Under the pieces are notes generated by a model that did not search any database, was not told the origin of the DNA, and saw only the letters and a list, made by a program, of their open reading frames with translations. A stretch of 64,000 nt of DNA, taken from contig JADJGZ010000025.1 in NCBI GenBank assembly GCA_016707785.1, forward strand, positions 1 through 64,000, given 5' to 3'. This document shows, piece by piece, positions 16,944-25,792 of this stretch; the first letter of the stretch is position 1, and every line of letters starts with the position of its first letter. A program made the translations under genes and the position numbers. This DNA is from Bacteroidales bacterium (lineage in GTDB: Bacteria > Bacteroidota > Bacteroidia > Bacteroidales > UBA4417).

Positions 16944-18386
16944 ATGCCACGACGCCCATACCCTCTGCTTGAAAATGTAACAATACTTGATGCCGGTTCT
17001 GAAGGGAAAGCAGTAGCCAGGGTGAATGAGATGGTGGTTTTTGTGCCCTATGCCGTACCGGGCGATATTGTTGATATACAGGTTGTAGCAAAGAAAAAGA
17101 AGTTTTTTGAAGGCAAAATCACACGATTTGAAAAATATTCAGACCGAAGGATAGAAGCCTTCTGCAGTCACTTTGGAACTTGTGGAGGCTGTAAATGGCA
17201 GATCATGCCCTATGAAGACCAGTTGAAATTCAAACAAAAGCAGGTAGAGGATGCTTTCAGCAGGATTGGAAGGTTTGAATTTCCTGCTATCAGGAATATT
17301 CTTGGCTCACCTTTAACTACCTACTACAGGAATAAACTGGAGTTTACCTTTTCAAACCGCCGGTGGCTGGATAAGGAGGATATGAATCTGCCTGCAGAGG
17401 AACGGCAGATGAATGCCCTGGGATTTCATATTCCCCAGTTATTTGACAGAATATTAGATATTGATCATTGTTACCTTCAACCGGAACCGTCGAATTTAAT
17501 CCGGCTGGCTGCCAGGGATTTTGCGCTGGAGAATAAGCTTGATTTTTATGATGCCCGCACCCATGAAGGCTTCCTGAGAAACCTGCTGGTGAGGAACACA
17601 ACTACAGGCAAACTGATGGTTATTGTTGTATTTGCAAGGAATGATAAAGAATCTGTTAAATCATTCATGAGTTTCCTGGGGAAGAAATTCCCTGAAATAA
17701 CTTCATTGCTTTACGTGATCAATACCAAACATAATGATGTGATCACCGACCAGGAAATTCTCCATTGGGCAGGGGATCCATTTATTATGGAAGAGATGCC
17801 CGCACCCCTTGAGAAAGGCAGGACGCTGAAATTTAAAATTGGACCCATCTCTTTTTATCAAACCAATCCAATACAGGCATGGCATCTTTATAAGGCTGCT
17901 TTTGACTTTGCCGGGCTCAAAGGGAATGAGGTAGTGTATGACCTTTATTGCGGTACCGGAACGATTAGCAATTTTATTGCACCCTATGCCAGTAAAGTTG
18001 TAGGTGTGGAATATATTGAATCAGCAATTGAGGATGCCAACCAGAATTCCTTGCTGAATGGGATCAATAATACCTGGTTTTTTGCCGGGGACCTCGCGAA
18101 AGTGCTGAATGAATCATTCGTTCGTGTAAATGGTCGTCCGGATGTAATAATAACCGATCCACCCCGTTCCGGAATGCATGAAAAAGTGATTGATCAGCTC
18201 CTGGAAATTGGTGCTGAAAAAGTAGTGTATGTGAGTTGCAACCCGGCAACCCAGGCAAGGGATATTGCACTCTTAATTTCAAAATATGAAGTAGTAGATA
18301 TTCAGCCGGTTGACATGTTTCCACATACCCATCATGTTGAAAATGTTGCCTTACTCAGACTTCGTCAGAATGTGATTGTCGATTAA
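16944..18386 (+). CDS. rlmD: 23S rRNA (uracil-C5)-methyltransferase RlmD (TrmA/RumA family)
   Basis: The 480-residue protein contains an N-terminal TRAM domain (about 8-65) and a 4Fe-4S cysteine set (Cys74, Cys80, Cys83 and the Cys of DIDHCYL near 175). The C-terminal methyltransferase has QTNPIQAWHLY, DLYCGTGTISNF, DVIITDPPRSG and the catalytic YVSCNPATQARD. It methylates U1939-type uridines of 23S rRNA using SAM. RlmD, RlmCD and TrmA are hard to split by eye; length and cluster fit RlmD. The gene end overlaps the aroK end by 32 bases in convergent orientation. Confidence 0.88.
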   Translation: MPRRPYPLLENVTILDAGSEGKAVARVNEMVVFVPYAVPGDIVDIQVVAKKKKFFEGKITRFEKYSDRRIEAFCSHFGTCGGCKWQIMPYEDQLKFKQKQVEDAFSRIGRFEFPAIRNILGSPLTTYYRNKLEFTFSNRRWLDKEDMNLPAEERQMNALGFHIPQLFDRILDIDHCYLQPEPSNLIRLAARDFALENKLDFYDARTHEGFLRNLLVRNTTTGKLMVIVVFARNDKESVKSFMSFLGKKFPEITSLLYVINTKHNDVITDQEILHWAGDPFIMEEMPAPLEKGRTLKFKIGPISFYQTNPIQAWHLYKAAFDFAGLKGNEVVYDLYCGTGTISNFIAPYASKVVGVEYIESAIEDANQNSLLNGINNTWFFAGDLAKVLNESFVRVNGRPDVIITDPPRSGMHEKVIDQLLEIGAEKVVYVSCNPATQARDIALLISKYEVVDIQPVDMFPHTHHVENVALLRLRQNVIVD

Positions 18387-18879
18387 GAATTAATGAAGCA
18401 ATCTTTTTTGGGTCAGGGGCCGGAGAATCAATAATGAGTTGAGCCTGTTGGTAGTATTCTTCCCGCTGCTTGAGGTGTTCGGTTACCTCTTTCTCAAAGT
18501 TTCCTTCCATGAATTTTGTCAGAACGGGGCGTTTGGCCGGAGATTTTTGTAGCCGCTTCAGCAAGAGTTCAATAGGCATTTTTAGATAGATCGTAGTTCC
18601 TTGTTGATTCATAAAAACCATATTACTCTCATGGCAAGGGGTCCCACCTCCCGTTGCCATGACGAATTCATCCTGTGATGATAGCTTCACCAGGAGTTCC
18701 TTCTCAATAGTCCGGAAATGCTTTTCTCCATACTTTTCGAAAAAAACTGGAATACTGATCTTATATTTCAGCTCAAAGGATTTGTCAAGGTCAATGAAAG
18801 CAATACCCAGAGCATCAGCCAACAAGGGACCCAGACTGCTCTTCCCGCTACCCATATAACCGACAAGGAATATTTTCAT
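18355..18879 (-). CDS. aroK: Shikimate kinase
   Basis: The 174-residue kinase shows the Walker A loop GYMGSGKSSLG (residues 7-17), the shikimate-binding DLDKSFE near 31, the FRxxE block (HFRTIEKELL), the GGGTP turn near 77 and the lid region KRPVL. It phosphorylates shikimate in the aromatic amino-acid pathway in the cytoplasm. The start is ATG 18877-18879. It is transcribed toward rlmD and its last 32 bases lie inside the rlmD 3' end. Confidence 0.94.
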   Translation of the reverse strand: MKIFLVGYMGSGKSSLGPLLADALGIAFIDLDKSFELKYKISIPVFFEKYGEKHFRTIEKELLVKLSSQDEFVMATGGGTPCHESNMVFMNQQGTTIYLKMPIELLLKRLQKSPAKRPVLTKFMEGNFEKEVTEHLKQREEYYQQAQLIIDSPAPDPKKIASLILNRQSHSDEV

Positions 18880-18991
18880 AGGGCAAAGTTACTCTTAACT
18901 CATAAGAAGTAAAAATCCGGGAGTTAATAGCCTGAATATTTCCGCTTTGCTCAATATGATGCTCACAGGCTAAATTCGTATCTTCGCAACA

Positions 18992-20896
18992 ATGCCAACA
19001 CCAGGGGAAATACTAAAGCAATATTGGGGATATGATTCTTTCCGGCCTTTGCAGGAAGATATTATCCACTCGGTTCTGGAAGGGAAGGACACATTAGCCC
19101 TTCTGCCTACCGGGGGCGGGAAATCTATTTGCTTCCAGGTACCTGCTCTTTGCCTCGAAGGCCTGACCCTTGTGATTACCCCTCTGGTTGCTCTGATGAT
19201 TGACCAGGTTGAGAATCTGAAGAAAAGGTCGGTGCCTGCGATTGAGATCCATTCAGGAATGCATCCCAGGGAGATTCAATTGGCCTATCAGAAATGTGCA
19301 GAAGGAAGCATGAAATTTCTTTACCTTTCACCGGAGAGGCTCGATTCAGACAGTTTCAGGGAAATGGCTTCTTTTCTGAAAGTGAGTTTGATTGCTGTAG
19401 ATGAAGCGCATTGCATATCTCAGTGGGGGTATGATTTCAGACCTCCATACTTAAAGATCGCAGAAATAAGGCCCTTATTCGGGGACATACCTGTTATCGC
19501 TTTGACGGCTACTGCGGTGAGCAAAGTAATTGATGATATCCAAAGTAAGCTGCTATTTAAGAAATATAATGTCTTTCGCAAATCATTCTACAGGTCGAAT
19601 CTGTCCTATGTTGTTTATAAAGAAGAAGATAAGCTAAAGAAGTTGCTGAGGGTATGCAACGGGGTAAAAGGAACCGGAATTGTATATGTAAGGAATAGAA
19701 AGCTTACCAGGGAAACAGCCGAATACCTGAACAGGAATGGAATTAAAGCAGGGTATTATCATGCCGGACTTGATCCCGCTGTTCGTTCGGGCAGGCAGAA
19801 AGAATGGATGGATGAAAAGATCAGGGTAATGGTTTCAACCAATGCTTTTGGGATGGGAATTGATAAACCGAATGTGAGGTTTGTCGTTCATCTTGATCTC
19901 CCGGAAAACCTGGAAGCCTATTTCCAGGAGGCAGGACGTGCGGGAAGGGATGAAAAGAAAGCCTATGCAGTTATTCTGTATAACGAAAGTGATGTCATCG
20001 ATACTAGGCATTACCTGGAAATTGCCTGGCCTTCACCCGAACTGATTAAACAGGTGTACCTTGCTTTAGGAAATTATCTTCAATTGGCCGTCGGAAGCGG
20101 CAAGGACCATTCATTTGATTTTGAGCTGGAATCATTTGCAGCCAATTATAATATGAAGCCTGTAACCGTTTTTAATGTGCTCAGGATACTTGAACGCGAT
20201 GGATATCTTAGCTTTTCAAATTCTTCGAATGAAACCTCACGTGCTTTTTTCCTTGTAGGTCGTGAAGAATTGTACAAATTCCAGGTAGAGCACAGGGAGG
20301 CGGACAGGCTGATAAAAGTCCTGTTACGATCTTATGCCGGTCTATTCACTGATTTCACCAGCATCAACGAATACGAACTGGCCAGGAGAATGGGGTCAGA
20401 CCGGGAAACAGTGATTGAACAACTGGACTATCTCCGCAAATCAGGCATCCTGGAATATATTCCCCTCAAAGGGAAACCGCAATTGGTATTTACTGCAGAG
20501 CGCATTCCCCCGGAGGACATTGGCTTGTCAAAAACCTATTATTTTGACCGTAAGAAAGAGGCTAAGGTGAAATTGGAGCAAATGCTGAAATATACAACGC
20601 AAAGCACAAAATGCAGAAGCCTTTTCCTGCTTGAATATTTCGGTGATCTTTCAGGGAGTCCCTGTGGGGTTTGTGATATCTGTCTGAAAAATAAAAAATC
20701 AGGCATTTCTGATGAAGAAGTAAGACATATTGCTGATTCGATTCTGGAGATAGTAAAGAAGGCCCCTGTTACACTTACTGAACTCATCCTCCATATTCCC
20801 TCGGTTTCGGAAAAGAAGGTGCTGGAGGTCGTTCAATGGCTGGTAGATGAAGAGCAGGTTTTTAAAGAGGATGATAAACTGGAGATTCGTTTATGA
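18992..20896 (+). CDS. recQ: ATP-dependent DNA helicase RecQ
   Basis: The 634-residue protein has the RecQ motif 0 region (YWGYDSFRPLQEDII), Walker A TGGGKS (40-45), DEAH (about 137-140), LTATA and the motif VI block QEAGRAGRD. A zinc-binding RecQ-Ct carries cysteines at KCRS and CGVCDIC. The HRDC domain of E. coli RecQ is absent; the end (about 570-634) is a short winged-helix-like tail. The helicase unwinds 3'-5' in recombination and fork repair. A TATCTTCG box at 18979-18986 ends only 5 bases before the ATG, so the leader is very short. It lies 18 bases upstream of mpg, probably co-transcribed. Confidence 0.94.
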   Translation: MPTPGEILKQYWGYDSFRPLQEDIIHSVLEGKDTLALLPTGGGKSICFQVPALCLEGLTLVITPLVALMIDQVENLKKRSVPAIEIHSGMHPREIQLAYQKCAEGSMKFLYLSPERLDSDSFREMASFLKVSLIAVDEAHCISQWGYDFRPPYLKIAEIRPLFGDIPVIALTATAVSKVIDDIQSKLLFKKYNVFRKSFYRSNLSYVVYKEEDKLKKLLRVCNGVKGTGIVYVRNRKLTRETAEYLNRNGIKAGYYHAGLDPAVRSGRQKEWMDEKIRVMVSTNAFGMGIDKPNVRFVVHLDLPENLEAYFQEAGRAGRDEKKAYAVILYNESDVIDTRHYLEIAWPSPELIKQVYLALGNYLQLAVGSGKDHSFDFELESFAANYNMKPVTVFNVLRILERDGYLSFSNSSNETSRAFFLVGREELYKFQVEHREADRLIKVLLRSYAGLFTDFTSINEYELARRMGSDRETVIEQLDYLRKSGILEYIPLKGKPQLVFTAERIPPEDIGLSKTYYFDRKKEAKVKLEQMLKYTTQSTKCRSLFLLEYFGDLSGSPCGVCDICLKNKKSGISDEEVRHIADSILEIVKKAPVTLTELILHIPSVSEKKVLEVVQWLVDEEQVFKEDDKLEIRL

Positions 20897-20914
20897 TCAG
20901 AAGATATTAGCTGT

Positions 20915-21526
20915 ATGATTCTTGAACCTTCTTTTTACCAGGGGAATGATGTGATAACTATAGCCAGGCAATTGCTGGGAAAGGTCTTGTGTACACAATC
21001 GGAGGGTATCTATACTTCCGGAATCATCACAGAGACAGAGGCTTACGCCGGAACCACTGACAAAGCATCACATGCATTTAATGGCAGGAAAACCAAGCGG
21101 ACAGAGATTATGTTCCGGAAGGGTGGAATTGCCTATATCTATTTATGTTATGGAATTCATTCGCTTTTTAATGTGGTTACCTCAGTGGAAGGTAACCCTC
21201 ATGCTGTCCTGATACGTGCTGTTGATCCGCTGGAAGGGGTGGAGTGGATGGAGAAACGCAACCATAATAAGCGACTGATTAAAACTTCAGGGATAGGACC
21301 AGGGAATGTATCCAAACTGCTGGGTATTCATTTCAGCTTTTCCGGTTTGCCCCTGATTAAAAGGGAAACTTCTTCCGGAGAGCAGCCCTGCATCTGGATT
21401 GAGGATAGGGGATTCAAGGTGGAAGAAAAGCTCATAATTACCGGCCCGAGGGTTGGGGTGGATTATGCAGGGGAAGATGCCTTGCTTCCTTACCGCTTCC
21501 GTTTTTCTTCACCGATAAAGCTATAG
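20915..21526 (+). CDS. mpg: 3-methyladenine DNA glycosylase (AAG/Mpg family)
   Basis: The 203-residue enzyme carries LLGKVLCTQSEG, IITETEAYAGTTDKASHAFNG (with the catalytic Glu of ETEAY), RKGGIAYIYLCYGIHSLFNVV and the base-pocket segment GPGNVSKLLGI. It removes alkylated purines in base-excision repair. Length and motif order match the AAG family. It follows recQ by 18 bases, giving a small DNA-repair pair. Confidence 0.95.
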   Translation: MILEPSFYQGNDVITIARQLLGKVLCTQSEGIYTSGIITETEAYAGTTDKASHAFNGRKTKRTEIMFRKGGIAYIYLCYGIHSLFNVVTSVEGNPHAVLIRAVDPLEGVEWMEKRNHNKRLIKTSGIGPGNVSKLLGIHFSFSGLPLIKRETSSGEQPCIWIEDRGFKVEEKLIITGPRVGVDYAGEDALLPYRFRFSSPIKL

Positions 21527-21553
21527 GCCAGTAGAAATGGGCCTGGCATAAAA

Positions 21554-21586
21554 CAAATAAGCCCCGGGAACTCCGAGGCTTATTTG
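21554..21586 (-). terminator. Hairpin between mpg and the HU gene
   Basis: Arms 21554-21563 and 21577-21586 pair perfectly over 10 bases with a 13-base loop. On the minus strand the hairpin is followed by TTTTATG, so it best terminates the HU gene; it also lies after mpg and could act in both directions. Confidence 0.7.
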
Positions 21587-21603
21587 GAATAACCAAAAGC
21601 AAT

Positions 21604-21876
21604 TTATTTAACGGCTTTTGAAAGGTCAGCACCAGCTTTGAATTTAACAACTTTCTTGGCACCAATCTTGATTTCTTTACCTGTCTGTGGATTGCGGCCT
21701 TTACGGGCAGCACGTTTAGCTACTGAGAAGGAACCAAATCCTACAAGAGCAACCCTGTCACCTTTTTTAAGAGCCTTGTGAGTAGCAGCAAGGAAAGCAT
21801 CCAATGCCCTTTTTGCATCAGCTTTGGTCATACCGGCTTCGCCAGCCATTGCTTCAATTAATTCTGCCTTGTTCAT
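21604..21876 (-). CDS. HU family DNA-binding protein
   Basis: The 90-residue protein is a standard HU: MNKAELIEAMAGEAGMTKADAKRALDAF at the start, GDRVALVGFGSFSVAKRAARKGRNPQTG (the beta-arm with its conserved RNPQTG) and a Lys-rich tail. It bends DNA and packages the nucleoid. Full length with intact arm, so functional. It is a single gene with a strong hairpin directly downstream. Confidence 0.96.
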   Translation of the reverse strand: MNKAELIEAMAGEAGMTKADAKRALDAFLAATHKALKKGDRVALVGFGSFSVAKRAARKGRNPQTGKEIKIGAKKVVKFKAGADLSKAVK

Positions 21877-22051
21877 TTTTGTAGAGGTTTTAATTAATAA
21901 TGGTTAACTAATGTAACACAAATATAGTCTATTAATAGCGATAATCAAGGGTTTTAGTAAAGAAACCCTTGAAAATGTTAATAAACTAGGCGCTTTGTTG
22001 AAAACTTTGCTTGCTAATTGTAGCTTTCAGGGGATTTACCTTGAGAAAACA

Positions 22052-23020
22052 TTACATCATACACCAATTTCCATCTACCTTGAAACCACGTAAAAACTCA
22101 GATATTTGGAGTCTTTTCTTTCCTTCCAACTGTATTTCATGGATAAATAGAGCTGCATCACGGGTTTTTATCTTCAAAAAGGAACTGGAATCGGTTTCAA
22201 TCTGCCCAACATCTTTGTCACTATTATCTGCTGTAATGGAAGTTTTATAGACTTTGACATTGTATTTTTCTCCCTTTGGAGAAACCAGGCTTGAATACGC
22301 AACAGGGTAGGGGGAAAGACCTCTTACAAGGTTATGGATCACTACCGCCGGCTGATCCCAGTGGATTTGTCCATGTTCCTTAAATATCTTTGGAGCGGTT
22401 TTTAATATTTCTCCTTCTTTTAAAAATTCATCCTGCTTTTTAAGATGATAATTGCCGGATGAGATAGCCTTCAATGTTTCAATGATAAGGCCGCTTCCTG
22501 ATGCAGCGAGTTTATCGTGGAGTGTTCCTGCATCATCATCATCAAGTATTGACAAAGGCTTCCTGAACAAGATCTGACCGGTATCAATTTCATAGGTGAG
22601 CATAAAAGTAGTGAGACCGGTTTCTTTCTCCCCGTTGATAAGTACCCAGTTGATAGGTGCTGCTCCCCTGTATTGGGGAAGAAGGGACGCATGAAGATTG
22701 AAAGTGCCAAATTCAGGCATTGTCCAGACAATTTCGGGCAGCATCCTGAAGGCAACCACTACTTGCAGGTTGGCATCCAGTTCTTTCAACTCCTTCAGGA
22801 AATCAGGGTCCTTCAGATTAAGGGGTTGTAATACCTTAAGGTGATGTTCCAATGCAAATTCCTTCACCGGGGAATGCCTGAGATTCCGTCCCCTTCCGGC
22901 GGGTTTATCAGGGGCTGTGATTACTGCAACCACCTGGTAGCCGTTTTCAAGCATGGATTTTAGAGGTAGAACCGCAAATTCCGGCGTCCCCATATAAACA
23001 ATCCTAAGCTGTTTACTCAT
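22052..23020 (-). CDS. fmt: Methionyl-tRNA formyltransferase
   Basis: The 322-residue enzyme shows IVYMGTPEFAVLPLKSMLENG, APDKPAGRGRNL, the catalytic FNLHASLLPQYRGAAPINW, TGLTTFMLTYEIDTGQIL and the C-terminal domain starting near PKIFKEHGQIHW with RGLSPYPVAYS. It formylates Met-tRNA for initiation. It lies downstream of the TPR gene on the minus strand with a terminator between them. Confidence 0.96.
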   Translation of the reverse strand: MSKQLRIVYMGTPEFAVLPLKSMLENGYQVVAVITAPDKPAGRGRNLRHSPVKEFALEHHLKVLQPLNLKDPDFLKELKELDANLQVVVAFRMLPEIVWTMPEFGTFNLHASLLPQYRGAAPINWVLINGEKETGLTTFMLTYEIDTGQILFRKPLSILDDDDAGTLHDKLAASGSGLIIETLKAISSGNYHLKKQDEFLKEGEILKTAPKIFKEHGQIHWDQPAVVIHNLVRGLSPYPVAYSSLVSPKGEKYNVKVYKTSITADNSDKDVGQIETDSSSFLKIKTRDAALFIHEIQLEGKKRLQISEFLRGFKVDGNWCMM

Positions 23021-23041
23021 CTTCTGTGACCCTGAAATAAA

Positions 23042-23066
23042 AAATACCTGATGGGATCAGGTATTT
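23042..23066 (-). terminator. Rho-independent terminator of the TPR gene
   Basis: Perfect 9-base arms (23044-23052 and 23056-23064) with a 3-base loop. Read on the minus strand the stem is followed by a T-rich tract. It sits between the TPR gene end and the fmt start. Confidence 0.8.
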
Positions 23067-23088
23067 ATAGTAATTATAGGAAGAGAAC

Positions 23089-23778
23089 TTATTTTACAAT
23101 TAATCCCTTTGCACGTTCAATATACTTGTCGATATCACGGGATTCCATGCTTTTAGGATGCTCTTTCTTAATTTTTTCATACAACTCAACTGCTTTGTCA
23201 AATTTACCCAGATCTTCATAGGTCCAGGCAGCACGCATTAAATATAGAGGAGTGGTAAGATCATTCTTTTTCTGGTTAGCAGCTTTCAGGTAATAGTCCA
23301 AAGCCTGTTCTTTCTGACCGAGTTCCATGTATGCGTCTGCAATACCACCGGTAGCCATTGGTCCAACCAACTCATCTTTACCTTTGAATTTTTTCAGATA
23401 GTCGATAGCTTCGGCATATTTTCCCTGTTTCAGGTAGATGATTCCGGCATAATACTTTGAAAGATTGGATGCTTTGGTCATACTGTAATCATCAATGATT
23501 GACAGGAAGCCGACATTGATACCATCTCCGTTAAGGGCTTTGCCTAAAGAATCCTGCTCGAAATACTTTTGAGCCATAAACATCTGGGCCTGTGCTTCTT
23601 TTTCACGAGGCTGAATAAATAGCTTCTGGAAGGCAAAAATGCCCAAACCTATCACTATTATTGCACCAATAATAATAATCAGCGTTTTCTGATGTTTCTC
23701 AATGAACTGCTCTGATTTACTTAAAGCTTCTTCTACTACGTGGATTTTATCTTCCGTGGAGTCAATCTTTTTAGCCAT
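23089..23778 (-). CDS. Tetratricopeptide-repeat membrane-anchored protein
   Basis: The 229-residue protein has a charged cytoplasmic N-terminus, a single transmembrane helix (TLIIIIGAIIVIGLGIFAF, about 32-50) and a soluble part with TPR units (KYYAGIIYLKQGKYAEAIDYLKKF, GGIADAYMELGQKEQALDYYLKA, AAWTYEDLGKFDKAVELYEKIKKEHP). The layout resembles YfgM-type periplasmic TPR proteins and is widespread in Bacteroidota; the role is probably in envelope protein assembly but is not proven. Own terminator downstream. Confidence 0.85.
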   Translation of the reverse strand: MAKKIDSTEDKIHVVEEALSKSEQFIEKHQKTLIIIIGAIIVIGLGIFAFQKLFIQPREKEAQAQMFMAQKYFEQDSLGKALNGDGINVGFLSIIDDYSMTKASNLSKYYAGIIYLKQGKYAEAIDYLKKFKGKDELVGPMATGGIADAYMELGQKEQALDYYLKAANQKKNDLTTPLYLMRAAWTYEDLGKFDKAVELYEKIKKEHPKSMESRDIDKYIERAKGLIVK

Positions 23779-23888
23779 ATTGCTTAATTTTGAGGCGCAA
23801 AAGTAGTTTTTTTTTCTTAATTAACACATTAACATAGCAAAAATTACTAACAACTCACTCTGTTAACAAACCTTTCTTCACCATACTT

Positions 23889-24728
23889 ATGAAATATACC
23901 CTGAAGATGCTTACCTCAAGAAGACTATATCTCACAATTCTTATGCTTGGGATGCTGTTAATTTATCAGCCGTTAACAGCAGGTTGGGTGCTGACCGGAA
24001 GGTATATTGACCAGGAAGGAAAGGTGATTTTGCAACGCTGGTTCATACAGGATCAGAAGGTGAAATTTGAACAATATGATATTATCTATACGATTGATTT
24101 TTTGACCGGGGAAATCATACTGGTTGATCCTGATTTGCTTTTGTATTATAAGTCGACAATCACTGATTATATTTCAGATTTCCAACTCTATAAAATGAAT
24201 AAGCTTTCTGTTCTGGAGAAAGAGGTACCTGTTACTGAGCAAAAAGCACTTGATTCTTACAAAGCTGCCATTGAAGCTTTTGGTTCACCAATTGCGGATT
24301 GCCGGGATTCGATCAGCATAAGGGAAGTGACTGATTCATTAAAGGTATTTGGAGCTGAAACTGATAAATACATGATTATGGTAAATGGCTTAAAGACAGA
24401 GGAAATATGGATTTCACCTTTCCTGAATGTTAACAGTGAGTTTTCATGGAAACTTTATATGTACTATTTGTCTCTGATCGAAGCATCAGAACCCAAACCA
24501 GCTTATGTATTTTCAGATGAGTATTTTGCCCTTTTAGACAAGGGATTTCCAATCAGAAGGATTATGATTAGGGATGGATACAAGACTGAAACCCAGGTTA
24601 ATCAGGAAGAAAAGAAAGAGATTCCCGCCTATGAGTTTTTTACACCTGATCTATGCAAGAAAGTGAATCTGAAGCAATGGCTTGAGCGCAAACAATCAAT
24701 GCGAAATGAATACGATGATTATGAATAA
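23889..24728 (+). CDS. Hypothetical exported protein
   Basis: The 279-residue protein has an N-terminal hydrophobic segment ending near LTAGW (about residue 32), so it is secreted or anchored. The mature part reads as a beta-rich domain (GWVLTGRYIDQEGKVILQRWFIQDQKVKFE, IIYTIDFLTGEIILVDPD) resembling the DUF4412-like outer-membrane carrier style, followed by helices. I do not recognise a named family. The stop overlaps the trmH start (ATG at 24721, TAA at 24726-24728), so the two are translationally coupled. Confidence 0.65.
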   Translation: MKYTLKMLTSRRLYLTILMLGMLLIYQPLTAGWVLTGRYIDQEGKVILQRWFIQDQKVKFEQYDIIYTIDFLTGEIILVDPDLLLYYKSTITDYISDFQLYKMNKLSVLEKEVPVTEQKALDSYKAAIEAFGSPIADCRDSISIREVTDSLKVFGAETDKYMIMVNGLKTEEIWISPFLNVNSEFSWKLYMYYLSLIEASEPKPAYVFSDEYFALLDKGFPIRRIMIRDGYKTETQVNQEEKKEIPAYEFFTPDLCKKVNLKQWLERKQSMRNEYDDYE

Positions 24729-25419
24729 ACAGGGAATGTCAGCTGAGGTAAAAATTCGGTTAAGAAATTATCTTTCTGAATTTGTTACTCCACATAGGTT
24801 CGAACTTTTCAATGAGGTTGTGAAAAATCGCACCCGCTACATAACGGTAGCACTCGAGAATATTTATCAGCCCCATAACGCCAGTGCTGTTCTTCGTTCA
24901 TGTGATTGTTTTGGAGTTCATGATGTTCACATTATCGAAAATGAAAACACCTATGAGGTTAATCATGAAATTGCCCTCGGGTCGTCACAATGGCTTAATC
25001 TTTTGACATATCCTGATACCGGTAATTCAACCACTTCCTGCATACAAAACCTCAAATCTCAAGGGTACCGGATTATTGCCACCACTCCCCGTCCTTCAAC
25101 CCCTTCAATTGAAAATTTTGATGTAGGAAAAGGGAAGTTTGCTCTCATTTTTGGAACTGAAAAAGAAGGACTCACAGATACAGCCATGGAATTAGCCGAT
25201 GAGTTCATTAGGCTTCCCATGTACGGATTTACTGAAAGTTTCAATATTTCAGTCTCTGCAGCTTTATGCTTATTCCATTTTACTGCTGCTATTAGACAGA
25301 AAAATATAGACTGGATGCTGACAGAAGAGGAAATGATTGATGTACAACTGGACTGGTTGAGAACCTCTATTCATGGAAGTGAAGTGATTGAAAACAATTT
25401 TTTTAAAAAAAATAATTGA
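24721..25419 (+). CDS. trmH: TrmH/SpoU family RNA 2'-O-methyltransferase
   Basis: The 232-residue protein carries the SPOUT motifs: ITVALENIYQPHNASAVLRSCDCFGV (motif 1 with Asn and Arg), ALIFGTEKEGLTD (motif 2) and LPMYGFTESFNISVSAALCLF (motif 3). That pattern is that of tRNA Gm18 methyltransferase TrmH. I chose ATG 24721, which overlaps the upstream stop; ATG 24736 and earlier in-frame starts are possible. Confidence 0.88.
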   Translation: MNKQGMSAEVKIRLRNYLSEFVTPHRFELFNEVVKNRTRYITVALENIYQPHNASAVLRSCDCFGVHDVHIIENENTYEVNHEIALGSSQWLNLLTYPDTGNSTTSCIQNLKSQGYRIIATTPRPSTPSIENFDVGKGKFALIFGTEKEGLTDTAMELADEFIRLPMYGFTESFNISVSAALCLFHFTAAIRQKNIDWMLTEEEMIDVQLDWLRTSIHGSEVIENNFFKKNN

Positions 25420-25489
25420 GTTTTTCATTTGAATCCGCTCATACTTTCCATATTTTTACATCTGGAATTCAATTTAAAACCAATAGATT

Positions 25490-25738
25490 ATGGGAAAAGG
25501 AGATAAGAAATCACGCAGGGGCAAGATTCATATCGGTAGTCATGGTACCCGGAGGCCCCGGAAAACGGTACCAGTAATTCCTGTATCAACCACCGCAGAA
25601 AAACCAGTTAAAGTAGCAGATGTTAAGGTAAAGAAAGTCGAAAAAGTAATAGAAGAGAGTGCCGAAGCTGTTGCTGAAACAAAAAAAGTTACTCGGAAAA
25701 CTACAAAGAAACCGAAAGAAGAAACTCCTGCTGAATAA
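25490..25738 (+). CDS. 30S ribosomal protein bTHX with acidic/basic extension
   Basis: The first 26 residues (MGKGDKKSRRGKIHIGSHGT then RRPRK) are the bTHX ribosomal peptide that stabilises the 30S head. The remaining 55 residues are a Lys/Glu/Val/Thr-rich low-complexity extension, longer than the compact Thermus form and seen in some Bacteroidota. The extension's role is unknown. A strong terminator follows. Confidence 0.88.
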   Translation: MGKGDKKSRRGKIHIGSHGTRRPRKTVPVIPVSTTAEKPVKVADVKVKKVEKVIEESAEAVAETKKVTRKTTKKPKEETPAE

Positions 25739-25761
25739 AAGAAGGCAGCAAATTAATTTTG

Positions 25762-25792
25762 AAGTGAGGAGCCTAACTCCTCACTTTTGTTT
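25762..25792 (+). terminator. Rho-independent terminator after bTHX
   Basis: Arms 25762-25771 and 25777-25786 pair perfectly with a 5-base loop and run into a T-rich tail (TTTTGTTTT). It overlaps the end of the convergent murD2 gene, so it may serve both directions. Confidence 0.85.
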